Program-made: the position numbers and the translations under genes
Shown here: positions 36,604 to 49,598 of the stretch, piece by piece
Position numbering within the stretch: the first letter of the stretch is position 1
Layout: the number at the start of each line of letters is the position of its first letter
NCBI GenBank assembly: GCA_019321725.1
Contig: CM033120.1
Coordinates: 4,805,341 to 4,869,340, forward strand
DNA: 64,000 bases
Source: Paulownia fortunei
Taxonomy: Eukaryota; Streptophyta; Magnoliopsida; Lamiales; Paulowniaceae
Direction of reading: 5' to 3'
The notes under the pieces: model-generated
What the model saw: only the letters and a program-made list of their open reading frames with translations
The model's database searches: none
What the model was told of the DNA's origin: nothing

Positions 36604-38992
36604 CATTGAGTGCCCAAATCTTGATTTTTTTTTTAATTCGTCTTATTTCTTAAAATAAAAAGTATTAGAAACGCACAAACTTTGGCTCTCCTATAAAATG
36701 TATACATTGTGGAATTTAAAATTTTTTAATGATGGAAACAAACATTACATTAGAAGTAATTAAAAATAAATCCCGAAACCCTTTTGCGATTACTCAGTTG
36801 TACCTTTTCTGATATCTAAAGTAATAAGGTTTCAAAAACCTTTGCTTGATTTGTATTCCGACTCTTGAAGATGCAATAAATAATTCAAATGGTTTTCTTT
36901 CCATGAACTCCTTCACAAATCTTGAATCCATCTACGAACTGCTTTCACAAATCTTAATTCCAACCCCCTCATGTTGGAAATGGTTCACTTAGAGTCCCAA
37001 GCGTTACCCCTCTAAGCGTATCCATACATTAAAATTTTCTACACCAATTGAACCCACGCTAATAGATTCAAAAGGCCATGTTCTACTCTAGAATATGTGG
37101 AGTTCAATTCCGAATTCAACTACTTAATCGAAGAATTGAACCATAATCAAAAGATAGAACCTTTTGATGAAATAAAAGAATCAAGAAAAAGGGAGAAGGG
37201 AGGCATTTTTTTCACCTTGTGTTAGCCGATTTTTAGCTTCCATTAAGCTCTAAATTTTGGCCACAAGGGGAGACCTCTTAGTGGACTTTCTAATCCTAGT
37301 CCCACTAGGTTTCTACATGCTCATTTCCTCATTTGATTCCTTCTTTCCATCAAACTCTAAGACAAGTTAATTCTTGTAATTAAACTTCCTAATGGTCCTC
37401 ATACGAGCCCATTAGCTTAGGCTTAGACTTCAATTAAATTAATTAAGTCCAATTAATTGATCCCCACCAATTAAATAAGCCCAACTTAATTAATTGACCC
37501 AATCAATTAATTAATTGGTTCAACTTGGGCTTGGGCTTTCTAATCACATTAGAACATATTAAATAATCCCATTATTTAATATGATCAATTTAATTAATTG
37601 ATCATATCAATTAATTAACTTGATCATTTATATGGCTCCTAATCATATTAGGTCCAATTAAATAACCACATTATTTAATTGGATAATTTAATTCAACTTT
37701 TTAAATTAATTTATATGCTAATTAATTGATCATATCAATTAATTAATTAATTAACTCTACATGGGCTCCCAAATCTTATTAGGTCTAATTAAATTAGATA
37801 AATTGATTTAACTCCTTAAATCATTTAATTGAAAAAAATTGATTTAAATCCTTAAACCATTTCAAGCCCCAAATTAATTAATCTCCATTAATTAATCTGA
37901 TCTAAACTTTGGATATAAATTCTAGCTAGAAGTGTACTCTTTCCAACATATTGTGTGGCCCCTTAAGTTCACTCTATACTAGTTGTGGCCTCACAACACT
38001 TATATCTTAGTTGAATAATTAATTATTCTAATTAATTAATAAAATTGGTTATTCCTCTTGGAATTAACCCATTAATTCCAAGAACCCATAAGTTATGGGA
38101 AGCACCTAGCAGTGTATGATGACTCCTAGTCTTAGGTAAATATACGAACCTATTCCAATTAAGAATACCATGCAAATGCGGTCATTTTGTTATATAATCT
38201 CCCGATTGAGCCTAGGGCATGTATTATTGGTCAAACCCCAATAGCTCAATAACTATGTTTCTATTCTTTGTAGTTCAACTCAATGATGAACAATTAGAAA
38301 ATACCACATCTAATTTGTATCCAACCTTAGTCAAGAATTTTAGAGTCGAGTATAGTGGAACACATAGGAGATTCACCTATTCATCTAAATAGGTGATGTA
38401 TCCTTTGTTAGCCACTCATTAACCTCTATAGATAAAGATGTTACATCCAACATAAACCTCTTATGATTATCATGGAATCGAAAAATGCATTAAGGTGCAA
38501 CATGTCATGCACAAGGTTACCATAGTGCATCAAGTTCAAGAACTAATTCTTGCACTATCGTGATGAGAAAATTCCAATTTGATAATAGAATATTTCCAAT
38601 TTGGAATTTATAGATGGTGTAGTTTAGTGTACTTGTTCCCAAACAAGCACCTGCATAGATGCACTTATGTCACCATATAAATGCCCATGGAATGAGGTAT
38701 CCTTTTTTCGAGCCTTCATCTTATGCAGAAGTCTTAGAGGGATCAACGATATCCTATCTTATTGATCCTTCACTTGGAATGTTTTAATACCACAAATTTG
38801 AGGCATATTCCATGATCATCATAATATGCACAACCACACCTCATAAATATGTATGATGTAAGAATTTTATCTAATTCTTATGATGAATTTAAGATGAAGA
38901 TTGCTATTTTTATGATATTAATACAAATAATAATGATTCACAATAGTGTAAGGACGACCAGATCAATTGATTCGTATGGTACTATTCTAATA
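36604..38992 (-). mobile_element. Copia LTR, minus strand, with diverged 3' end
   Basis: The minus-strand start TATTAGAATAGTACC at 38992 matches the TGTTAGAGTAGT start of the LTR at 60112. Internal blocks shared with other copies include the 'gcattaggt..' region and long ttaattaatt tracts (37430-37760). 'ccaagcgttacccctctaa' at 36999 is the reverse complement of sequence at 54433. The last recognisable homology is near 36690 (gtatacattgtgg). The 85 bp between that and the small LTR at 36603 match nothing clearly. Neither a primer binding site nor coding sequence adjoins it, so it is a solo or rearranged LTR. Its 5' terminus directly abuts an oppositely oriented copia LTR at 38993. Confidence 0.7.
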
Positions 38993-40204
38993 ATTTACTA
39001 GCCTATTTAAGACTTGCACTATAATACATGCTCGAAAGTAGGATGCCTCATTCCATAGATATTGTTGTTGTGATACTAGTGCAAATATGTGGGTGCTTAT
39101 CAAAAAACAAGTTCACCAAAAATTCCCAAGAAAATGTGATTGTCGAATGGGAAGTTTTCAATTATTACAATAGTGCATGATATAGTTCTTTGACTTGAGA
39201 CACCATTGTAATCTTATTCTCAACATGACGTACTTTGATTTATTATCTAAAAACATGACAATCTAAAAGAGGATATCTTAGGTACATCATCTTTGTTTAT
39301 GGATATTAATGAGTGGCCAACAAAGGATACATTATCCATCTAGATGAATAGGTGAATCTTCTATGATTTCATTGTACTTGATTCTGAAATCCATGGTCAT
39401 GGTTGGGATGAGTAATTAGGAAATTAGTTTCCTAATTTGCATCAATGAATAAAGATGCTAGAAATATGTTTAGAGAATTGAGTTATTAGGGTTTTGACTA
39501 ATAATCTACACCTTAGGCTCAATTAGGAGATTAGTTGATATAAGGACCAGACTCGCACGGTATTCATAGTTGGAAGGGATCACCACCTTCATCTATGTCT
39601 ATATATTCATGGTGTGTGTTGCTAAACGCTAACCATGATTTGTGAGATTCTTGGAGTTAATGGTTTAATTCCAAAATGATTAATTAATTTGATTAAATAA
39701 TTAAGATTGATTAAATTAATTATTTGACAATGTAACATGAGTTGTAAGCCCGCTACTAGCATATGGGTGAACTTAGGAGGTCACAATCCAAGTTATAAGC
39801 TAATTTATTATATAAGTAAATAATTTAATTGTTTAACTATATTTAATTAATATAATTAATTAAAGCGGTTTTAATTAATTCAAAGTAATGAATTTAATTA
39901 ATTAATTAATTGACTTAATTGAATTAGGTAACCCATCAAGGAACAAGTAATTAATTGTTTACAATAATTAATTATTGAGGGTCTTGATAATTCATTGCTT
40001 GAATTAATTTAATTGATTAGATCAATTAAATTAGGTCCATTTATTTTGGACCAAGGCATATTAAGTATGATCTTATAAGAAACCCATGAGGAATTTAATT
40101 AATAATTAAATTTTAAAACTAACTAGGAGATTAAGTCTTGAATTAGAATTAGAGAATTATCATAAATCTTTAATTAGAAATCAAAGACTTGCTATATTTA
40201 TCCA
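38993..40204 (+). mobile_element. Copia LTR, plus strand, 5'- and 3'-truncated
   Basis: The homology begins inside the LTR: 'gatgcctcattccatagata' near 39047 corresponds to 'ggatatctcactccatggat' at 60417. It then continues in order through the 'tgtaagcccgctactagc' block (39748) and ttaattaatt tracts. It ends near 40204, where integrase sequence starts without an LTR terminus or leader. The stretch holds no gene. Confidence 0.7.
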
Positions 40205-40734
40205 AATAGAAATTAAAATGAGAGAATAAGATTCTCCCAGTGGACTCCACCTGGCACGCTTCGAGTAAATGGGGTAGCCGAGCGATGGAATCAAACCTTG
40301 ATTGACATGGTTCAATTCATGATAAGTTTTATTGAGCTTCCGTCTTTATTCTATGGCTATGCTCTAAAAATAACATCATTTTTAATCAACAGAGTGCCAT
40401 GAAAGTTCATGCTCAAAGTACCATATGAGATGTGGTATGGAAAAACCCTCTCTTACAAATACCTTAGGGTATGGAGGTGCCCAACTTATGTGAACTAGCA
40501 AGTGGGAGATAAGTTGGACATGAGATCCGTCTTATGTAAGTTTGTGGGATACCAAAAGGAAACCATTGGGTACTACTTATCTGACTCCTTAGAACAAAAA
40601 ATGTTTATTTTGATGAATTCCACATTCTTAGAGAAGGAGTTTCTATTGGATAGAAAGGGTGAGGTCATGGAGCTTGAAGAAATTCAAGAGTTTACTAATT
40701 TTCTGCTTCATTAAATTTTTGTAGATATTTCTAC
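40205..40734 (+). pseudogene. Copia integrase C-terminal fragment
   Basis: The fragment begins within the integrase core (QWTPPGT near 40235) and runs through NGVAERWNQTLIDMVQF, then (after one stop) VPYEMWYGKT and a second stop. It finishes in the open piece 40502-40714 (MGDKLDMRSVLCKFVGYQKETIGYYL...ELEEIQEF). It corresponds to the same stretch as 42440-42910 of the next element, so it is a separate copy joined to that element's gag near 40735. It has no promoter or start of its own. Confidence 0.8.
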
Positions 40735-43700
40735 TAAAATGGCAAAGAATCACTAGCAACAATCCTTGAGCAAAACAAATTAACTTGGCTAAACTTTATT
40801 GATTGGCTAAGAAACCTTAAGATAATCCTTCAATCTGAGAAGAGGGTATACATCCTCGATACCGTGCCTCTTCGTTGGTTCCACCAAATGATATTACTTT
40901 AGAAGCTTATGCATATTACCTATGTCTTGTTGATGACAATCTATAAGCTCGATGCTACATATTGGCATCAATGTCAAATGAGCTTCAGAGGCAGAACTAG
41001 GACCAAGATACTGCTTATGGGATCCTTCTTCACCTACAAGAGTTATATGGTTATCGTACTAGGTAGATGAGATATCAGATATCAAAGGAGTTTTTTAGAT
41101 ATCGTATGACTAGGGCTCTTCAATTCATGACCATGGATTGAAGATGATAGCCCTCATTGAAAGGTTTCCATCCCTTGGAATCGTTAAGGAGAATGAACTC
41201 TATATGGACCTTCTGCTGTAATCTCTGCCTCCATCACTGGACATCTTTGATGTCAACATTAACATGAACAACATGGAGACTAGTCTTCCTCAGCTTGTGA
41301 ACATGTTCAAGACTGTTGAGTCCACTATAAAATAGGACAAACCAGTAATGTTTGTTGGATACTCTTCTAGATCAAAGCGCGCAAAGCGCAAGAGAGAAAA
41401 AAAGAAAGAAAAGTGTTACTCCAAACCCAACGAGTTGAAGGCAAAAGGGCGGTGTTAAGAAGGTTTATTCTCAAGCCAATGACAAGTGTCATTACTACAC
41501 TAAACCAAGGTATTGGAAGAGAAATTGCAAGGACTATCTTGCAAGCCTTAAGAGTTTAGGTATCTATTTTGTTAAAGTTAACTTATCTATTAATGATGCT
41601 TCTTAGGTATTAGATACTGGCCGTGGCTTATATATTTAAAATGATTTACAGATAATGATAAGAAGTAGGAAGCCAGATGGAGAAGAGACGATCTTAAGGA
41701 TGGGGAATAGAGCAAGGGTTGTTGCATTGGATATAGGTACTGTTTATTTAATTTTTGAGAATGGTTCTATAATAGTTTTGAACAATTATCTTTATGTTCC
41801 TAATATTATTGAGAACATTGTCTCAATTCCGATTTTGGATAGAGAAGGTTTTAAATTTACCATTGAGAATGGAAATTATTCCATTTTCAAATGTTCTGAT
41901 TTTATCTATTCCGGTCCTTTGACGAATTGCTTATATACTATTACTCTCCTTAACCACATTCTCACAATTCAACAAAATAAAAGAAAGTTAGAGAATTAAA
42001 GTTCCATGAGCCTATGGCACGTAAGATTAGGGCATATTTATAAAAAAATGATTAACAAGTTGGCACAATTGCTTGACCTAATGGATGAGTAAGAACTGCC
42101 AACATGTAAGTTTTGCCTCAAAGGAAAAATGATCAAATCTTCATTTGTTGGACAAGTGGAGCGAGCAAACATCTATTGGATTTAATCCATATAGATGTAT
42201 GTAGGCCACTAAATGTTAGTACCAAAGGGAACTATAACTACTTCTTAACCTTTACTGATGACTTCTCTAGGTATGGTTATGTGTACCTTTTATGGTACAA
42301 GTCTAAAGTCTTTGAAAAGTTTAAAGAATTTAGAAGTGAAGTAGAGAAACAAACTGGCTTGAGTATAAAGACTATTTGATCTGATCGAGGAGGTGAATAC
42401 TTAAGCACAGAGTTTTTAGATTAGCTAAAAGAGAATGGGATTCTCTCATGGTGGACTCCTCTTACTACTCCTCAACTTAACGGAGTTGCAGAATATAGGA
42501 ATCAAATCAAACCTTATTAGACGTGATTCGATCTATGTTGAGTTTCACTTCATTGCCTCTTTCATTCTAGGGCTATACCTTAGAAACAACAGTATACCTA
42601 TCAAATAGGGTATTATCTAAAGTCGTACCCAAAACACCATATAAGATATGGTATGGTAAGACACCTTTCTATGAATACCTTAAGGTATGGGGTGTGCTAC
42701 TTATGTAAAGTAGCAAGTGGGAGATAAGTTGGATATGAGATCCAACTTATGCAAGTTCGTGGGGTATCTGAAGGAGTCTATTGGATACTATTTCTATAAT
42801 GCCTTTGAACAAAATTTATTTATTTCGAGAAATGCCACCTTCTTTGAAGAATAATTTTAATTAGAAAGAAATGATAAAGTCATGGAACTTAAAGAAGTTC
42901 AAGAACCATAGAATATCCCAAATGTTGCAGTGGATGATATATTAGCTGATATTGGGCCCTCTAAGGCACAACCTCTTCGATAATCTAAAAGGGTCTCAAG
43001 GGTACCTAATAGGTACAATTTTTTATTAGAAAATAAAGAAGATGGACTCCCCTTAGTTAATGATACAAGAATCTATAGAGAGGTGATGTCTAACATCAAC
43101 TTAGAGAAGTGGCGATAAGCCATGCAATTCGAGATGGAATCTATGTACTCTAATAAGGTATGGACCTTAGTGGACCCACAATAGGGAACTGTTCCCATTG
43201 GTTGCAAATAGGTCTACAAGAAAAAATTTAGAATGGATGGAGAGGTAGCGACCTATAAGAATATCTGGTTGCAAAAGCTTATACTCATAACAAGGAACTG
43301 ATTATGAGAAAACTTTTTTACATGTGGCGATGCTTAAATCCATGGATTTTGTAGCCTATATTTGCATATTGTGACTATGAGAAATGAAAATTAGATGTGA
43401 AAAATAAATTCCTCAATGAAAACATTAAGGAAGAGATTTATTTGAAGCAGTTAGAAGGCTTCATATCTAGTGGAAGCGAGCAAAAGGTTTACAAGATGCA
43501 GAGATCCATTTATGGACTCGAACTGGCTTCGAGGAGTTGGAACATCTAATTGATAAAATAATTAAAACATTTTATTTTTATAAGAACTCGGATAAACCAT
43601 GTGTCTACAAGAAGGTTAGTGGGAGTGGAGTTGCAGTTGTTGTGCTCTACGTTAATAATATTCTACTCATTGGGAGAGATGTAAGGATGTTACAGTCAAC

Positions 43701-44647
43701 AAGGACTTGGTTGTCTAAGTAGTTTTCCATGAAGGACTTGGGATATGCATCCATTATACTATGGATAAAGATCTATAGAGATTGATCTAGAAGAATGATC
43801 GGACTATCCTAATCCATGTATATAGACAAAGTGCTAAAAAGGTTTAGTATGGAGAAATCCAAATGAGGATTTTTGCATATGAGTCATGATGTTTCACTCT
43901 CTAAGGCTATGTCTCCCAAGACATATCAAGAAAGAAAAAGAATGACTGACATACCTTGTGCATTCGCTATTGGGAGCATAATGTATAAAAATGTTGTGTA
44001 CAAGGCCTGATATTGCACATGCTCTGAGTGTTATGAGCATATATCAGTTCAATCCAGGGGAAGAACACTGAAAAGTTGTTAAGATGATCTTTTAATACTT
44101 GAAAAGAACTAAGGATATCTTTTTTATATACAGCAATGGAGAACTAAAACTGGAGGGATATACAGACTCTAGTTTTTAGTCGGATATAGATGGCTTCAAG
44201 TCCATATCTGGATACATATTCACCCTGAATGGTGGTGCGATCAGTTGAAAAAGTTCCAAGCAAGAAATGACTATAGACTCTACCACCGAAGCTAAATATA
44301 TTGTTGCATCAGATGCATTAAAGAAGTTGTTTTGATAAGAAACTTTATTTGAGGGTTGGGTGTAGTTCCATCCATTATTGATCTAGTAATGATTTACTAT
44401 GATAACAAAGGGGCCATTATGTAAGCAAAGCAGCCAAGATCTCATCAAAGATCCAACCACATAATGAGACGATACCACTTGATTAGAGAGATCATTGGTA
44501 CAAGAAACGTCATTATGGATCGAGTTGCTTCAGTAGAAATGTAGCTCACCCACTCACTAATCCCTTAGCACAAAAGGTATTTGATGGACATCTCAAGAAG
44601 ATGGGCCTTAGATACATGGGCAATTGGAGCTAGGAAAAGTGGTAGAT
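40735..44647 (+). pseudogene. gag-pol: Ty1/copia gag-pol, nearly full length but inactivated
   Basis: Domains are in copia order. Gag (about 40760-41470) includes a YGYRTR-like block. The zinc knuckle at 41487-41528 reads CHYYTKPRYWKRNC, so the second Cys and the His are replaced by Tyr. Protease keeps its DTG at 41613-41621. The pre-integrase region is open at 41655-41999. Integrase spans 42040-42900 (HLLDLIHIDVCRPLN, TFTDDFSRYGYVYL). Reverse transcriptase spans about 43130-43870, and RNase H about 44090-44560. The RT catalytic motif at 43648-43659 reads YVNN where YVDD is expected, removing both metal-binding aspartates. Many stops and frameshifts break the frame. A polypurine-like tract (aaaagtggtagat) ends at 44647 against the LTR. 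There is no 5' LTR, leader or primer binding site upstream. Confidence 0.85.
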
Positions 44648-45747
44648 TATTAGAGTAGGATGCCCGACGTCCCAATTAGATTGGGTATATTATACTCTTC
44701 TATTTTATAAAATAATCTTATTGAAAATCATATTAATATATCTTGTATTTCTTTATGTCTTGCATCTCTTTCTATGCATTAGATAAAGTTTTTAGACCAT
44801 ATTTAGCTATGAGGCATGGTCGTTCATATAATGGCGATTATAGAACATGTCTCTAAAGCTTTGGCCTTAAATAAGTTCTGAGTCAATGACTTTTTGAGAT
44901 GAGACATCAAATAGCCAAATAAGACATGTGCATATGATGCATGCTCGTTAGACGAGTATGTCTAATTTCATAGGCATTAGCATAGTGATGTAAGTGCACG
45001 CATGCGAGTGCTTGTTAGAGAACAAGTGCACTGAACTAACATGCCAGAAATTCTCAATTGAAAAATTTATTTATCGAATTAAATTTTTTTATGTTATCAT
45101 AGTACGTGATTAGTCATTTGATTTAAGGCACCATAGTAATCTTGTACGTGTCATGTCTTATGTTGATGCATTCTTTGATTGCCTGATAATCACAAAGAAA
45201 TTACATTGGATATTGCATCAACACTTATGGAGGTTAATGAGCGGCTAACAAAGGATCCATCACTTATCTATTAGAATAAGTGAATCTCCTATGTTTTCAT
45301 AGTTCATGACTCAGAAATCTTGGCCAAGGTATAATAAATGTTAGAAAAGGGTTTTTGATGATTCATCAAGAGTCAATAAAATTTGAAATAGAATCATAGC
45401 TATTAGGTCAATTAGGGTTGTAACTTTTATCCATACCCTATGCTCAGTCGGGAGATCAGTTGACGGAAGGACCTTACGTGCATGGTGTTCGTAATTGAAA
45501 TAGGATCACTTATTATTTCACCTAAAACTAGTTTGCCATGATTACTTCCTAAATATTTTCATGGATTGTGAGATTCTTGGTTTTAAAGAGTTAATTCCAT
45601 GTGAATTAATTAAATTAATTAATTAATCATAATCATTATTATTCATAAGTTGCAAATATTACAAGCCCACTACTAGCTCAGTAGTGAACCTAAAAGGTCA
45701 CACATAATTTGGAATGAAAAACCTCGTCTAAAATTAATCCAAAGTGT
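44648..45747 (+). mobile_element. Copia 3' LTR, truncated at its 3' side
   Basis: It starts TATTAGAGTAGGATGCCC, matching TGTTAGAGTAGTGC at 60112 with the terminal TG mutated to TA. It is collinear with that LTR for about 1.1 kb, including 'tcatgattacttcctaaata' and 'agcccactactagctcagta'. It stops near 45747 at 'attaatccaaagtg', so roughly the last 0.9 kb is missing. Confidence 0.8.
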
Positions 45748-46090
45748 TGGGCATAATTGTTACAACTTTAAGGTTGTAAACTCAAGTGTAGGTTGTGTCA
45801 AGTAATTAATTTCTCATAAGTTTGAGGTCGATCCACAAGGAAATTGTTTGAAGATTTCAGGATTATATTTCTAAATAGATGGGATGTATGTAGTTTAGAA
45901 TATATAAAATAATAATAATATATGCTATAACTAAAAAATATCAAAGTAATAAAAGTACTGAGGATTAGGGATCCGCTCTTGAGTTTTGGATAGAAAAATA
46001 ATTTATTCTTTTTACCTCTTTCAATTGCCACTATTGTAATCTATACATAATAAAGGTTCCAATGGAAAGATGTTATCAAATAGCTCATGC
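45748..46090. other. Unassigned AT-rich stretch, probably retrotransposon-derived
   Basis: The stretch opens with TTGGGCATAATTG and contains 'gaggtcgatccacaagg', a phrase I associate with plant LTR retrotransposon ends, but no boundaries or coding sequence are visible. The minus-strand frame 45798-46031 is low-complexity and AT-rich and is not supported as a gene. Confidence 0.3.
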
Positions 46091-46288
46091 ATTAAGGTAA
46101 TCTCCTACATAGCCAATAATAAGCATTTTATATAAATATGCATCTAATCAATACCCATTATCGGATTATGGTATATAAATAGTATGATTGCACAAATATG
46201 AATAATTGTTACTATATGCTCCAGTTATGCTTTAACATGCATTAGTACATGAAATATGAGATCAAACCTTTGGTTGTTGATTTAATAT
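46091..46288 (+). mobile_element. Gypsy 5' LTR scrap (first ~200 bp of the LTR)
   Basis: 'atctcctacatagccaataa' through 'gagatcaaacctttggttgt' matches the beginning of the LTR at 49613-49793 almost base for base. The first dozen or so LTR bases are absent. At 46288 the sequence jumps directly into the protease region of pol, so the rest of the LTR, primer binding site and gag have been deleted. Confidence 0.85.
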
Positions 46289-49200
46289 CAGTGTGACAAT
46301 TCTATCTAGGGAAGAAATAGATTCCAACCAAATGTTAAGGGCCTGTTCTATTTAGATTAGTGATAGGACACTCTATGCAGATCTCGTTGTTCTATCGATG
46401 CCAAATTTTGAGGTTATTCGGGGTATAGATTGGCTTACCAAATATCATGCAACAATTGATTGTAACAAGAAGAATGTGAATTTTCAGCAACCTGGAGAAG
46501 AATAGTTTGTGTTTAGTGGTACCTCATTCTCACGGTCCTTACCGATTATATCTACTTTGAACACTCAAAAGATGTTGAATAAAGGTTGTGTTGGATATTT
46601 GATAACTGTACTGGACACTTCGGTCGAAGCACAATTGAAGCTAGAAAATGTAACTGTAGTTCAAGAATTTCTTGAGGTATTTTCAGATGATTTACCGAGA
46701 CTACCATCAGACTGAGATATTAAATTTGTGATTGATGTTATGCTAGGAACTACTCCTATTTTTAAAGCACCATACCGAATGGTACCAATAGAGTTGAAAG
46801 AGATAAAAGTTTAATTATAAGAATTACTTGATAAGGGTTTTATTCGCCCTAGTTATTCTACTTGGGGAGCACTTGTGTTGTTTGTAAAAAAAAAGGACGA
46901 TATATTGCGGTTGTGCATTGATTATATAGAGCTGAATAAAGTAACAGTCAAGAATAAGTATCCACTTCCAAGAATAAATTATTTATTTGATCAATTGCAA
47001 TGAGCATCAATATTTTCTAAAATTGATTTGCGCTCCGGTATCATCAATTGAAGATCAAGAAAAAAGATATACAAAAGACTACATTCCGAACAAGGTATGG
47101 ATATTATGAATTTCTAATGATGCCTTTTGGTTTAACCAATGCCCCCATAGCTTTTATGGATCTAAGGAATAGGGTGTTCAAGCAATATCTTGATAAATTT
47201 ATGATTGTGTTTATTGATAACATCCCAATTTATTCACAGGAACATTTGAAGATTGTGTCGCAAGTTCTTAAGGAAAAATAGTTGTATGCTAAATTCAAGA
47301 AGTGTGAGTTTTGGCTTGAACAAGTAGTATTCCTAGGTCATGTATCCAAGGATGGTATTTCTGTTGATCTGGGCAAGGTAGAAGCTGTCATTAAGTGGCC
47401 AACACCAACAAATATATTAGAAGTAAGGAGTTTCTTAGGATTCATAGGGTACTATCAATGATTTGTTCAGGGGTTTCCAAAGATAGAAACACCATTGACA
47501 ATTTTAACAAGAAAGAATATGAAGTGGTTTGGACCAATGCTTGTGAAAGAAGTTTTCAAGAATTGAAACGTAAATTGACTACAACTCCTGTTCTTGCCAT
47601 TCCAATAGGAACTGATGGATTCGTTGTGTATAGTGACGCTTCAAAAAATTGTTTGGGTACTGTTTTGATGCAAAATAGGAAGGTTATTACCTATGCTTCA
47701 TGGCAATTGAAGGAGTATGAAACAAATTACCTAACCCATTACTTAGAACTTGCTGCTGTGATTTTTGCTTTAAAAATCCGGAGATATTATTTGTGTGGTG
47801 AGAAGTGTGAGATTTACACAGATCATAAGAGTTTAAAATACTTCTTTACCCAAAAGGAATTGAATATAAGATAACGGATATGGTTAGAACTTGTGAAGGA
47901 TTATAATTATGTGATCAACTATCATCCTAGTAAAGCGAATGTAGTTGTAGATGCATTGAGCAGAAAATCCATGTTTTCTCTTTTTGTTATACAAAAGTTA
48001 ATATTACTGGATTTGCAGAGATTAGAGCTTGAAATTATACCTAAAGGGAAAAAATGTTCATTATTAGCCTTAATGATGAAACCTGTACTTCAAAATAGAA
48101 TTAAAGAGGGTCAAAAGGTAGATATGCATTTGAGTAAATTGAAAAGAAAGATTGATGCTGGAAAGAGGCCAGACTTCTTTGTAACTGATGATGGAATTAT
48201 TCAATACAAAGGGAGACTATGTGTGCCACATAACAAGGCCATGAAAGCAGATATTTTAGAAGAAGCTCATACTACTCCATACTTACTACACCCAAGTAGC
48301 ATAAAAATGTATAAAGACTTACAACAACATTATTGGTGACCTAAAATGAAGAGAGATATAGCAAAATTTATGGTTGAATATCTCACTTGTCAACAAGTGA
48401 AGATTGAACATGAAAGACCATCAGGGTTATTGAAGCCTTTGTTGATTCCAGAGTGGAAATAGGAGCAAATTACATTAGACTTTGTGCTTGGATTACCTAC
48501 AACTCAAAAGGGGTATAATTCTATATGGGTGATTATTGATAGATTAACTAAATCAGCCCATTTTCTTCCAGTGAATTCCACATATAATATGGACTAGTAT
48601 GATCAACAATATATTAAAGATATAGTCAGGTTACGTGGAGCGCCAGTTTCAATAGTGTCCGACAAAGATCCTAAGTTTACATCTATATTTTAGAAAAGCT
48701 TACACAGTGCCATGGGAACGAAACTTGCATTTAGTACTACATTTCATCCACAAAGTGATGGGTAATCAGAGAGAGTTATTCAAATATTAGAGGATATGTT
48801 AAGATCTTGTGTGCTAGATTTTCAACGGAGTTGGGATGCGAAACTTCCATTAGTGGAGTTTACATATAATAATAGTTTTCAATCAACAATTAGAATGGTG
48901 CCTTATGAAGCATTGCATGGAAAGAAATGTAGATCTTCAATTCATTGGGATGAAGTTGGAGAACAAAGCCTACTTGGTCCAAAAATAGTTCAATATACTG
49001 CTAAGGTAGTGGAGAAGATACAAAGAGAATGAAGATCGTGCAAAGTAGATAAAAAAGTTATGCAGATAAATGAATAAAATATCTAAATTTTTCCACTGGG
49101 GATCATGTGTTCTTAAAAGTAGCTCCCATGAAATGTGTCATGAGATTTAGAAAGAAAGGAAAACTCAGCCCAAGGTATGTTGGCCCATTCAAGATTCTCA

Positions 49201-49584
49201 AAAGAATTGGTGACAAAGGTTATAGAGTGGCCCATTCAAGATTCTCGAAAGAATTGGTGACAAAGCTTATAGAGTGGCCTTACCTCCATCCTTATCTAGT
49301 GTTCACAATGTTTTCCATGCATCTGTGTTGAGGAAGTACATTTCAAACCCCTCTTATGTATTGAGTTATGAACCGTTGAAATTGACTCCTGATTTAGCTT
49401 ATGAAGAGAAACCAGTGCAACTAGATCGGAAGGAAAAAAAGTTGAGAACGAAAAAGATTTGACTTGTTAAAGTATTATGGAGGAATCATTCTACAGAAGA
49501 GGCCACGTGGGAAAGAGAATAAGAAATGCAGAGCAAGTATCCAGAATTATTTGGTACCTCAAATTTCAAGGACAAAATTTTTGT
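46289..49584 (+). pseudogene. pol: Ty3/gypsy chromovirus pol (partial protease, RT, RNase H, integrase, chromodomain), broken
   Basis: Starts mid-protease (LYADLVVLSMPNFEVIRGID near 46375). Reverse transcriptase spans about 46680-47400: [44 protein letters not shown]. The motif at 47210-47221 reads FIDN for FIDD. RNase H follows (47500-47874, [20 protein letters not shown]), then an H2C2-type integrase N-terminus (48200-48440) and the integrase core (ITLDFVLGLP, IVSDKDPKFTS, ILEDMLR). The C-terminal module includes a chromodomain-like end (KVLWRNHSTEEATWE near 49470), which marks a chromovirus. Numerous stops are present, plus a 47-bp tandem duplication (49182-49275) that shifts the frame. 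Gag is absent. Same family as 23416-26897. Confidence 0.9.
49182..49275 (+). repeat. 47-bp tandem duplication within the integrase C-terminus
   Basis: 49182-49228 and 49229-49275 are near-identical direct copies starting 'ggcccattcaagattctc' and ending 'tatagagt', differing at about two bases. Because 47 is not a multiple of 3 the frame changes, which explains why the reading frame ending at 49331 is replaced by the one starting at 49274. Confidence 0.95.
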
Positions 49585-49598
49585 AAGGAATGAAGAAT
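49585..49598 (+). other. Degenerate gypsy polypurine tract
   Basis: The purine-rich stretch aaggaatgaagaat sits directly before the LTR start, where plus-strand priming would occur. It has decayed by a couple of pyrimidine changes. Confidence 0.55.
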
